Origin: an uncultured Clostridia bacterium | GTDB taxonomy: Bacteria; Bacillota; Clostridia; Oscillospirales; Acutalibacteraceae | Assembly: GCA_947581635.1 (NCBI GenBank) | Contig: CANPVE010000010.1 | Coordinates: forward strand, 1-64,000 | Direction: 5' to 3' | Length of the DNA stretch: 64,000 nucleotides | Shown: piece by piece, positions 55,983 through 63,477 of the stretch | Layout: each line of letters opens with the position of its first letter | Position numbering within the stretch: the stretch's first letter is position 1 | Translations under genes and position numbers: made by a program | Notes under the pieces: generated by a model | Database searches by the model: none | Told to the model about the DNA's origin: nothing | What the model saw: the letters and a program-made list of their open reading frames with translations, nothing else

Positions 55983-56083
55983 TCGAAAAAACGGGGGTAA
56001 AATTTTCATAAAAGTGTCGTTTGATTTGTATTCGCTTTGGTTATTCTTTGACCTTGCTGCACTTTGCCCGTTCCGCTATTAAT
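55983..56083 (-). repeat. Fragment of the dispersed repeat, copy H
   Basis: Only the distal tail remains (TCGAAAAAACGGGGGTAAAA, the GTATTCGC block and CTTGCTGCACTTTGCCCG). It matches the outer flank and tail of copies A, D and K, but all four hairpins are gone. Confidence 0.6.
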
Positions 56084-56123
56084 TTTTAATGTTCTTGCCG
56101 CCGTCTGTAAACGCATTTTTTTG

Positions 56124-56152
56124 TTGAAATTTCTTAATGAATGATGTATAAT
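56124..56152 (+). promoter_or_regulatory. Promoter of the COG2426/CapA-like operon
   Basis: TTGAAA (56124-56129) and TATAAT (56147-56152) are spaced by 17 bp. An in-frame ATG at 56141 lies inside this promoter and cannot be the start; ATG 56195 is used instead. Confidence 0.78.
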
Positions 56153-56194
56153 ATGAAGTATCTTTTTTGCATATTTGTTTGGAGCGTGTCAAAT

Positions 56195-56785
56195 ATGGTA
56201 GAGGCTTTACAGACTTTCTTTCAGGAGAATTTTCCCCCTCAACTTGCGGTGCTGCTTATATCAATGATTCCTTTGGTGGAGTGCAGGGGAGCCATTCCCT
56301 TCGGCATGGTCGTGCTCAATCTGCCTATGTGGGAAGTGGTCCCGATAGCCATAATAGGAAATATAATCCCGGTGCCGTTCATACTGCTTCTTATCCGTCC
56401 GGTGATAAATTGGTTCAAAAAAACAAAGCTCTTTCGCCCGCTCGCCGAGTGGCTGGAGGCAAAGGCGGACAAGAAAAAGGACAAGGTGCTCAAATACAGT
56501 AAATGGGGACTTTTTGCCTTTGTCGCCATTCCGATACCCGGGACAGGCGCGTGGACAGGCGCTCTGATTGCCGCGCTGCTTGATCTGAGAGTGAGGAGTG
56601 CTTTTTTCACTATACTCATGGGTATGATATGCGCCGCGTTGATAATGACAGTGGGTTCGGCTTTGGTTGACGGCGTGTTATCGGGACAGTGGCCCGCCGA
56701 ATTCGAGGCAATCGGCGAGTATCTGGGAACGGCTAAGGACTACATAACTTCATTTTTTTCCGACCACAGCGTTGCTGTTTCGTAA
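56195..56785 (+). CDS. COG2426 small-multidrug-export-family membrane protein
   Basis: The protein of 196 residues has four to five membrane segments. The family signatures are present: VECRGAIPFGM after the first helix, and PIPGTGAWTGALIAALLDL. GGAG lies 10 bases before ATG 56195. Members are annotated as small multidrug export proteins, but direct evidence for transport is thin. The CapA-like gene follows after 93 bases with no terminator. Confidence 0.85.
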   Translation: MVEALQTFFQENFPPQLAVLLISMIPLVECRGAIPFGMVVLNLPMWEVVPIAIIGNIIPVPFILLLIRPVINWFKKTKLFRPLAEWLEAKADKKKDKVLKYSKWGLFAFVAIPIPGTGAWTGALIAALLDLRVRSAFFTILMGMICAALIMTVGSALVDGVLSGQWPAEFEAIGEYLGTAKDYITSFFSDHSVAVS

Positions 56786-56878
56786 TTCTTTCAACCTCTG
56801 CATATAAGTACAGTTTGATTCCATTCGGATGCTGCCCACGTCTGTTTTGTTTAATAACCGAAAAGTGGTGTTTGAAAA

Positions 56879-58429
56879 ATGAAAAGCATAAAAAGCATGA
56901 TAAAAGCGGTGGCAGCGGCTATTCTGAGATTTTTCGCCCGTATAGCTGTGGAATTCAACAGTATATTCAACAAGGGCAGACCGTCCGACAACCCCGCCGG
57001 CAAGGGTACGGGCAATGAAGCGCGCCCCCGCAAACGATTGGTTGACGGCGTGGATGCGGACAGATTTACGCGCCTGTGCGTGGTATTGGTAGTGGGATTT
57101 GTCACCGCAATAGGCGCAGTACTGGTGGCGGCGGCAGTCAATTCCGGCGGCCGCGAGATACCCGTTGAACAGCAGGACTTCAACAAAGGCACCGACAGTC
57201 TGACGTTATCGATAGGCGGCAATATCATGCCCACCCGCAATATGCTGGACTGCGCGCTCAACGACGGAGGATATAATTTCAACAACTATATGTCGGAGCT
57301 TTCCTCTGCGATGTCGGCCGATATATCAATAGCGGGACTTTGCGGTCAGATAGACGTAAACGGCAGGAACAAGGGCGTGTGCGGCTTCGACGATGGAATG
57401 AATTATCCCGACGAGCTTGCGCAGGCGATATCTGAGACGGGCATAAATTATGTATTCGGCGCGAATCATTACGCATTTGCCAACGGCTACGACGGAATGT
57501 GCGCTTCAATCTCAAACCTTCATACCAACTCCGTGGGCGTGATAGGCCTCACCAACACCGATTCCCGCAAGCTCAATGCAAGTGTTGTCCGCATGAACGG
57601 CATAGGCGTTGGGATCGCCGGCTACAATTGCGTGGACAGTACATCTTATGGCGCACTGTCCAACGAACAAAAGACTTACATAGTTCAACCCGGCAACGAT
57701 GTGGATGCTCTGGCAGACAGAGCGACGGCGGATATAGCCAAAATGCGCGGCAACGGTGCGGAATTCATAGTAATATGCATCAATTGGGGCAGCGCGGGCA
57801 GTCTGGAACCAAGCGAATTTATGAAGCAGTCCTCCAGGAAGATAGCCGAGGCGGGCGCCGACATTATCATAGGATACGGGGCGCTTGTCACACTCGACGC
57901 CGAAGTGCTGCAATACCAAAACGCCGGCGTTGACAAAGAATGTTACGTGTTTTATTCGCTCGGGGTACTGTTGGGTGACAACAGCTACAGCAGCAGGACG
58001 CTTGACTCTTTGAGCAAGATCAAGAAGCCCTCGGATTCGCAGAAAAAGCAGCTTAACGAGGAAAAACGCCGAGTGGAGACTGTCAATAAGGCGATGTCGC
58101 GCAGTATGACGGTGACTTTCAGTGTGGTACGCGGCAAAAACGGTTCGGTGAGCGTGGAGAGTGCGGCATATCGTCCTATATATGTCGTAAAGAACGCCGT
58201 GCAGGGAGAGGAAAATTCCCATTTGAAATATATGGTTGTAGAGGCGTCAAGATATATCTCGGCTCAACAGAGGCCCGAAATATTTTCCGACGACACACAG
58301 TGGCAGCTATGCCGCGAAGCATTCACAGAGATATGCGCGCTGGCTGACAAAACCGATGGCAAGCTGATACTCGCGGACTTTGCAAATGATGCGGGTCAGC
58401 CCGATAACGATACCGACACCAAAATTTAA
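56879..58429 (+). CDS. CapA/PgsA-like protein with altered active site
   Basis: The protein of 516 residues has a basic cytosolic start, one membrane helix (about 64-85) and an extracellular CapA-type (poly-gamma-glutamate synthesis, metallophosphatase-like) domain (about 105-400). The overall path is kept: SIGGNIMPTRNML, GANHYAFANGYDG, INWGSAGS, IIGYGALVTLDAEVLQ. Expected metal ligands are changed: GD is GN, HWG is NWG, and GHxPHV is GYGALV. It is likely a non-catalytic or differently acting homologue. The ribosome binding site is weak. Confidence 0.82.
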   Translation: MKSIKSMIKAVAAAILRFFARIAVEFNSIFNKGRPSDNPAGKGTGNEARPRKRLVDGVDADRFTRLCVVLVVGFVTAIGAVLVAAAVNSGGREIPVEQQDFNKGTDSLTLSIGGNIMPTRNMLDCALNDGGYNFNNYMSELSSAMSADISIAGLCGQIDVNGRNKGVCGFDDGMNYPDELAQAISETGINYVFGANHYAFANGYDGMCASISNLHTNSVGVIGLTNTDSRKLNASVVRMNGIGVGIAGYNCVDSTSYGALSNEQKTYIVQPGNDVDALADRATADIAKMRGNGAEFIVICINWGSAGSLEPSEFMKQSSRKIAEAGADIIIGYGALVTLDAEVLQYQNAGVDKECYVFYSLGVLLGDNSYSSRTLDSLSKIKKPSDSQKKQLNEEKRRVETVNKAMSRSMTVTFSVVRGKNGSVSVESAAYRPIYVVKNAVQGEENSHLKYMVVEASRYISAQQRPEIFSDDTQWQLCREAFTEICALADKTDGKLILADFANDAGQPDNDTDTKI

Positions 58430-58471
58430 ACCTCTCGTATCTCTGTACTCCCTCTGATTTTTGATAATGAT

Positions 58472-58508
58472 GCCGCCCTGCTGCGGAAATTGTGGGGCGG
58501 CCTTTTTT
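58472..58508 (+). terminator. Terminator of the CapA-like gene
   Basis: GCCGCCC (58472-58478) pairs with GGGCGGC (58495-58501), followed by a T-run. It lies about 40 bases after the stop. Confidence 0.88.
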
Positions 58509-58678
58509 GTTTCTTATTTGACATGGAAAAATTACCCATAAATCGACAAATTAATACGGGCTTTTTATTGTATAATTACTTACCGATATCCAATAATTTT
58601 ATGCGGAGTGTGCAGACCCTTAAACTTGGAGTTTTTTGTAATGGAAAAGTTCGGTGAAAATTGGTTGGCCTCTTCTGA

Positions 58679-58838
58679 ATTCGCCCAGATTGTGTCTTAA
58701 TCTTGGCTTGTTTTGCTCGCTCAGCCTTCGGCTTCGCTCGTGAGGCGCTGCCTCACTCTCCGCCATGGGCGCTGCCCCTGGACCCTGCAAGGAGGAATTA
58801 TCCCCCTTGACTCCCATATAGCTCCGCTCGCTTGATTT
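58679..58838 (-). repeat. Four-hairpin dispersed repeat, copy I
   Basis: Hairpin 1 on the minus strand is CAAGGGGGA, loop TAAT, TCCTCCTTG (58788-58796 and 58801-58809). It is nearly identical to copy J over about 155 bp but inverted, and the two enclose the ATP-grasp-like gene and its promoter. The ORF in it reads MGVKGDNSSLQGPGAAPMAE. Confidence 0.9.
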
Positions 58839-58879
58839 TGGCTTTTTTTATTGATTTGTCCGTCGTTCAAATAAAACGG

Positions 58880-58908
58880 TTGAAGTTGGAATTTATGCGT
58901 GATATAAT
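58880..58908 (+). promoter_or_regulatory. Promoter of the ATP-grasp-like gene
   Basis: TTGAAG (58880-58885) and TATAAT (58903-58908) are spaced by 17 bp. It lies inside the segment bounded by the inverted repeat copies I and J. Confidence 0.75.
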
Positions 58909-58950
58909 GATTTTAATACAGAAGCTTTGCAAAGCCGGAGGTACAAACCT

Positions 58951-60174
58951 ATGAATGTTATTTTTATTTCGCCCAATTACCCCGAGGACAGATGGAGATA
59001 TGTTCACGCGCTCAGGGGTCTTGGCGTGAATGTGCTGGGAATAGGCGATGCCGTAGAGGAGCAATTTCCCCACGGTCTAAAGGGCTGTCTGACTGATTAC
59101 TACCGTGTCGATGATCTGCACGACTATGACGCGGTGTATCGCGCAGTCGCGTATCTGACATATAAACACGGCAGAGCCGACGCTATCGAATCGCTTAACG
59201 ATTACTGGGCAACTCTGGAGGCAAGCCTTCGACGCGATTTCAACGTGGTGGGCTTCGATGTTGACTATGCAAAGCGCATATTTGACAAGGAACGCGTAAA
59301 CGACGTTATGCGCAGCGCCGGCATAGAGGTTGTGAATCGCGACGCCGAAGGCAATCAGGCGATTCCCGACGGCTCGCGCATAATCAGGTGCTGCGGCATG
59401 GTCGATCGCTACGGTCATGTGAAGGGCATTTCGGCATACGAATTTTCCGACCTGCCCGAGCGAATAAACAAAAACAAGGATTTACTCTCCTTTTTCAGCA
59501 TAGCCCCCGAAAAATGCGGCACGGAGAATCAGGACTTCATGGAGACCGCGCTCAAAGCGGTTGACGCGGTGAATCTGCGCGGCGGCTTCTTTAACCTTAC
59601 CTTTGCCGTGGGTAAACAGATTCTTTTGGCGGATACATCTTTCCTGCCGCCCGAAGAGTATTTTGCCGATGTTATGGCCTGCAGCGGCAGCAGCGATGTC
59701 TGCCATATGTGGGCTGCGGACAAGGTCGGCATTAATATGGATTATCATGTGATAAACGAGACAACCGTTTTCGCCACCAGACGCTTTGACAGGAGCTACA
59801 GATATTCTCACGACAGGATAATGAGCAAGCTCAGAACCGCAATAAGGCGGTACGGCAGATGTTACACAGGTTTGGATATCACGGGGGACTATTTCTATAT
59901 ATTCAAGGCGGAGAATGCCGAGAAAGCGCGGGAGCTTATCAGATTCATTCAGGTGGATTATGCCGATATCAGTCCTATTGCCGAATTCCCGCCACTGAAG
60001 GCCGTCAACAGGAATGACCTCAGACAGAGCGCGATCCGTGAGCAGTCTTCGTATGATGCGAGAAGGCTTCTTACCCGTAAGGTTGAGGAAAAAATACAGC
60101 AAAGCAGTGCATATGAAGAAAGCAGGAAAAAAGCGGGTACCCGCTCGAAAAAGAAGACGGTACAAAAGAGTTAA
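58951..60174 (+). CDS. ATP-grasp-like protein, unknown substrate
   Basis: The protein of 407 residues starts at ATG 58951, with GGAGGT 9 bases before it. The N-terminal part (about 1-110) looks like a pre-ATP-grasp Rossmann domain (MNVIFISPNYPEDRWRYVHA). The next part, with YAKRIFDKERVNDVMRSAGI, matches the entry to an ATP-grasp domain. The ATP-binding and Mg-binding residues of the C-terminal half are not clear to me, so ligase activity is uncertain. The tail is Lys/Arg-rich (about 370-407). The stop codon TAA coincides with the edge of repeat copy J. Confidence 0.7.
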   Translation: MNVIFISPNYPEDRWRYVHALRGLGVNVLGIGDAVEEQFPHGLKGCLTDYYRVDDLHDYDAVYRAVAYLTYKHGRADAIESLNDYWATLEASLRRDFNVVGFDVDYAKRIFDKERVNDVMRSAGIEVVNRDAEGNQAIPDGSRIIRCCGMVDRYGHVKGISAYEFSDLPERINKNKDLLSFFSIAPEKCGTENQDFMETALKAVDAVNLRGGFFNLTFAVGKQILLADTSFLPPEEYFADVMACSGSSDVCHMWAADKVGINMDYHVINETTVFATRRFDRSYRYSHDRIMSKLRTAIRRYGRCYTGLDITGDYFYIFKAENAEKARELIRFIQVDYADISPIAEFPPLKAVNRNDLRQSAIREQSSYDARRLLTRKVEEKIQQSSAYEESRKKAGTRSKKKTVQKS

Positions 60175-60334
60175 AGTCAAGCTAGCGGAGCTATATGGGA
60201 GTCAAGGGGGATAATTCCTCCTTGCAGGGTCCAGGGGCAGCGCCCATGGCGGAGAGTGAGGCAGCGCCTCACGAGCGAAGCCGAAGGCTGAGCGAGCAAA
60301 ACAAGCCGAGATTAAGACACAGCCTGGGCGAACT
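60175..60334 (+). repeat. Four-hairpin dispersed repeat, copy J
   Basis: Plus strand: hairpin 1 CAAGGGGGA, loop TAAT, TCCTCCTTG (60203-60211 and 60216-60224), hairpin 3 GTGAGGC-AGC-GCCTCAC (60256-60272), hairpin 4 AGCC-GAA-GGCT. It starts at the stop codon of the ATP-grasp-like gene in sense orientation and is the inverted partner of copy I. Confidence 0.9.
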
Positions 60335-60399
60335 CCGGATATGTAATCCTTTTGGGTTGCAAAGATACCCATAAACAAAAATCAATATTTCGAGTGAAT

Positions 60400-60470
60400 A
60401 TAAGAATACTCCCTATATGTCTGACAATGATTTTTCTTTTTCATTGTCTCTCATATAGGGAGTATCTTAT
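60400..60470. repeat. Long near-perfect palindrome
   Basis: The arms 60400-60430 and 60441-60470 pair over 27 bp: ATAAG, a bulged A, ATACTCCCTATATG, a symmetrical TCT/TCT internal loop, then GACAATGA, around a 10-nt T/C loop. No T-run follows the right arm, so it is not an ordinary terminator. It sits between repeat copies J and K. Confidence 0.8.
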
Positions 60471-60526
60471 AAAATTTAAGCAATAGAAAATGTGGGAAAG
60501 GTTTTATCAAGATACTTATTTCATCT

Positions 60527-60674
60527 GTATTCGCCCAAGCAACTTTTAATCTCAGCGCACTTTGCCCGCTCAGCCTTCGGCTTCGCTCGTGAGGCGCTGC
60601 CTCACTCTCCGCAAGGGCGCTGCCCTTGACCCGCCAGGAGGACCTGTCCCCCTGGACTCCCACGCTTCGCTAAT
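60527..60674 (-). repeat. Four-hairpin dispersed repeat, copy K
   Basis: Hairpin 1 is CCAGGGGGA, loop CAGG, TCCTCCTGG on the minus strand (60634-60642 and 60647-60655). Hairpin 2 is a perfect CAAGGGC-AGC-GCCCTTG (60612-60618 and 60622-60628), better paired than in other copies. Its 5' edge AATTAGCGAAGCGTGGGA matches copy E. It starts 38 bases after the stop of the CdaR-type gene, in sense orientation. Confidence 0.9.
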
Positions 60675-60711
60675 TATTTTTAAACATTGCTGCTTTCATT
60701 TACAATACAAA

Positions 60712-61797
60712 TTAATATTTGGTCGGCTTGTTGGTAAGATATCTCTTGACCATAAGCGCCACCTTAAAGATTATAGCGTGGTCAAACTCGCGCAGATCGA
60801 GACCTGTGAGCTTCTTGATCTTTTCGAGGCGGTATACGAGGGTATTTCTGTGAACAAAGAGCTTTCTCGACGTCTCGGAAACATTCAGGTTGTTTTCAAA
60901 GAATTTCTGAATTGTAAACAACGTCTCCTGATCGAGCGATTCAATTGAGCCTTTCTTAAACACCTCTTTGAGGAACATTTCACAGAGCGTGTCGGGAAGC
61001 TGATAAATCAAGCGCGCGATACCGAGATTCTCATATGATACTATCGTCTTTTCGGTGTCAAATATCTTGCCGATTTCCAGAGCCATCTGCGCCTGCTTGA
61101 AAGAACTGGCAAGGTCCTTTATGCCCGAAACCTGCGTGCCTATACCCACTATACAGTGAGTGTAAAATTCGCCTGAAAGGGTGTCGACGATAGAGCGAGC
61201 CAGCTGTTCAAGGTTCTTGAGTTCCGTGCCCTGATGCGTCTCTTTTATAATGGCTATTTCGCGCTCGTTTATGCTTATGATAAAATCCTTGTTTTTATCG
61301 GGGAAAAGATTCTGAATAATATCATAAGTAGTAATATCGGGCTTGGATACGGTGCGAACCAACAGACAGACTCGGTTCACGTCGGTGTTGAAGTGAAGCT
61401 CACGTGCCTTAAGGTAGATATCGCCGGGAAGAATATTGTCAAGGATCAGATTCTTGATAAAATTATTTCTGTCGAATTTCTCGTCATAATATTGCTTGAT
61501 AATGGTAAGCGAGCCGGCTAAAACTCCAGCGTATTTGCTCGCCAATTCGTCGGTGCCTTCCACGAACACAGCGGTCTCGGAAGCGGGCTGCGTGCCAAAT
61601 GGGCGATAAGTGTAACCATTGAACACAAAGCTATCCCCGGCGGTGATCTGCTCGACAGGAACATCGGCGGACGTCTCACCCACTCGACCCAAATCACTGC
61701 AAGCGAGAATGCTGCAAGTGGTGTCAACCACACCTATAGTTCTGTCGATGGAATCTCTCATCTGATGTATGACTGTTTGATATAATCTGTTAGGCAT
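60712..61797 (-). CDS. CdaR/PucR-family transcriptional regulator
   Basis: The protein of 361 residues has an N-terminal sensor-like region (about 1-120), a GGDEF-like middle domain without catalytic motifs (about 130-270), and a C-terminal PucR-type helix-turn-helix (about 295-355: FFENNLNVSETSRKLFVHRN, then TLVYRLEKIKKLTGLDLREF). CdaR regulators of this group control sugar-acid or carbohydrate uptake genes. It is followed downstream by repeat copy K and lies next to an MsmX-type ABC ATPase gene on the same strand, but a terminator at 62037-62077 separates them. Confidence 0.88.
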   Translation of the reverse strand: MPNRLYQTVIHQMRDSIDRTIGVVDTTCSILACSDLGRVGETSADVPVEQITAGDSFVFNGYTYRPFGTQPASETAVFVEGTDELASKYAGVLAGSLTIIKQYYDEKFDRNNFIKNLILDNILPGDIYLKARELHFNTDVNRVCLLVRTVSKPDITTYDIIQNLFPDKNKDFIISINEREIAIIKETHQGTELKNLEQLARSIVDTLSGEFYTHCIVGIGTQVSGIKDLASSFKQAQMALEIGKIFDTEKTIVSYENLGIARLIYQLPDTLCEMFLKEVFKKGSIESLDQETLFTIQKFFENNLNVSETSRKLFVHRNTLVYRLEKIKKLTGLDLREFDHAIIFKVALMVKRYLTNKPTKY

Positions 61798-61945
61798 TTA
61801 TTAAAATCCTCACTTCCTGATAAAATTCTTGAAATATAGTCAGAATAAATATAATTAAGGTTCCATAACAATTCGGATAAATACAGAGAAAATTACAGAC
61901 TGTAAATAAATCTACCGGCTGCACGAAATTTCTACTCGAATTGCT

Positions 61946-61973
61946 ATAATACTACAATATACATTTTACACAA
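61946..61973 (-). promoter_or_regulatory. Promoter of the CdaR-type regulator
   Basis: On the minus strand TTGTGT (61968-61973) and TATTAT (61946-61951) are spaced by 16 bp. The leader to ATG 61797 is about 140 nt and AT-rich. Confidence 0.6.
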
Positions 61974-62036
61974 AACGAACAAATAATTCAAGTGTTTTAT
62001 TTAATATTTTTTTGTTTTTGAGGAAATTATATCAAA

Positions 62037-62077
62037 AAACTGCGCACAGCTTCGAATGTCGAAACGGTGCGCAGTTT
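62037..62077 (-). terminator. Terminator of the MsmX-type ATPase gene
   Basis: AAACTGCGCAC (62037-62047) pairs with GTGCGCAGTTT (62067-62077), with an inner TTCGA/TCGAA stem. On the minus strand TTTTTT follows. It lies 34 bases after the stop. Confidence 0.9.
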
Positions 62078-62111
62078 GTAAGGCTAACTCAATTGGAATT
62101 CCACAGAGCCA

Positions 62112-63224
62112 TCAGTTGACTATAGCCAACTCTGTCTCCTTGTCGAAGATGTGAATCTTGCTGTTGACGAGAGCGACCTTCACGTGGTCACCCGCCTTTG
62201 TCTTGGAGGTAGGAGCAACACGAGCTGTTATGCTGGAACCGAGAGCATTGAGGTAGAGGAAAGTTTCGTTACCCATAAGTTCTGTAACTTCAACTTCTGC
62301 CTCGATGCAGCTGTCAACGTATCTCTCGATATACTCTGGCTCATCATGCACGTGCTCGGGACGAACGCCGAGAACAACTTCTTTGCCGATATAATCCTCA
62401 AGCTGACCCTTGTTGTTCTTGGAAATCGGGAGCTTGATGGCGTAGTTGCCGAACAAAGCGTAGACATGATCGCCTCTCTTTTCGAGCTTGACATCAATGA
62501 AGTTCATCTGAGGAGAACCGATAAATCCGGCAACGAACATATTGCAAGGTTTGTCATACAGGAACTGAGGCGTATTAACCTGCTGCACAACGCCGTCCTT
62601 CATAACGACGATCTTGTCGCCCAGAGTCATAGCTTCTGTCTGGTCATGCGTAACGTAGATGAATGTCGTACCCAGTCTCAGGTGGAGCTTGGAAATCTCT
62701 GTACGCATCTGAGCACGGAGCTTTGCGTCGAGGTTGGAGAGCGGCTCGTCGAGGAGGAACACTTTCGGCTCACGAACGATAGCACGACCCATAGCAACGC
62801 GCTGACGCTGACCGCCAGAGAGAGCCTTCGGCTTTCTGTCGAGCAGGTGGCTTATGTCGAGAATTTGTGCGGCCTCTTCAACGCGGCGATCTATTTCCGC
62901 CTTGGGGTACTTTCTGAGCTTCAGACCGAACGCCATATTCTCGCGAACAGACATATGAGGATACAGAGCGTAGTTCTGGAACACCATGGCGATGTCTCTA
63001 TCTTTCGGGGGAACGTCGTTCACAAGCGTGTCGCCGATATAAAGCTCACCCTCGGTGATATCCTCAAGGCCCGCGATCATACGCAGGGTAGTGGATTTAC
63101 CGCAGCCGGAAGGACCAACGAAAATTATGAATTCCTTGTCTTCGATCTCAAGGCAGAAATCCTTAACGGCAACGACATTGCCGGGGTATTTCTTGTAAAT
63201 GTGTCTTAAAGATAAGCTTGCCAT
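62112..63224 (-). CDS. ABC transporter ATP-binding protein, MsmX/UgpC type
   Basis: The protein of 370 residues starts [15 protein letters not shown] at ATG 63224 behind GGAGG; a longer frame upstream is rejected. It has Walker [10 protein letters not shown], the Q-loop, signature [14 protein letters not shown], Walker [13 protein letters not shown], the H-loop THD, and a C-terminal TOBE/MalK-like domain (about 240-370). Such an orphan ATPase energises several separate sugar ABC importers in Firmicutes (the MsmX model). No permease or binding-protein gene is adjacent, which fits a shared ATPase. Confidence 0.93.
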   Translation of the reverse strand: MASLSLRHIYKKYPGNVVAVKDFCLEIEDKEFIIFVGPSGCGKSTTLRMIAGLEDITEGELYIGDTLVNDVPPKDRDIAMVFQNYALYPHMSVRENMAFGLKLRKYPKAEIDRRVEEAAQILDISHLLDRKPKALSGGQRQRVAMGRAIVREPKVFLLDEPLSNLDAKLRAQMRTEISKLHLRLGTTFIYVTHDQTEAMTLGDKIVVMKDGVVQQVNTPQFLYDKPCNMFVAGFIGSPQMNFIDVKLEKRGDHVYALFGNYAIKLPISKNNKGQLEDYIGKEVVLGVRPEHVHDEPEYIERYVDSCIEAEVEVTELMGNETFLYLNALGSSITARVAPTSKTKAGDHVKVALVNSKIHIFDKETELAIVN

Positions 63225-63307
63225 TTGAAAATTTACCTCCAAATTTTGTAAGTATAATATGATTTGCCCCGAAGAATCACAGAACACAACCAATATTACT
63301 TAGTGTA

Positions 63308-63336
63308 AGTTTAGCATAATGATGTAATAAATTCAA
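63308..63336 (-). promoter_or_regulatory. Promoter of the MsmX-type gene
   Basis: On the minus strand TTGAAT (63331-63336) and TAAACT (63308-63313) are spaced by 17 bp. Confidence 0.6.
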
Positions 63337-63365
63337 TTAGTGTATTCAACAATATTAAAATCGGT

Positions 63366-63386
63366 ATTTCGGTGAATTACCGAAAT
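63366..63386 (-). other. Inverted repeat between the pseudouridine synthase and MsmX-type genes
   Basis: ATTTCGGT (63366-63373) pairs with ACCGAAAT (63379-63386) around a 5-nt spacer. It could be a weak terminator for the upstream gene or an operator above the MsmX-type promoter. The sequence does not decide. Confidence 0.4.
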
Positions 63387-63477
63387 TATTGTTTGTATTG
63401 ACGAATTGCCGACAAGATTTTTTATGTTGTCGCAAACATCAACAAAGACGCAATTTCATACACCTTTTATGCAAAGG

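Noticed and set aside
58679..60334. Composite transposon
   Set aside because: No transposase and no target-site duplication were seen; only inverted repeat copies flank the gene.
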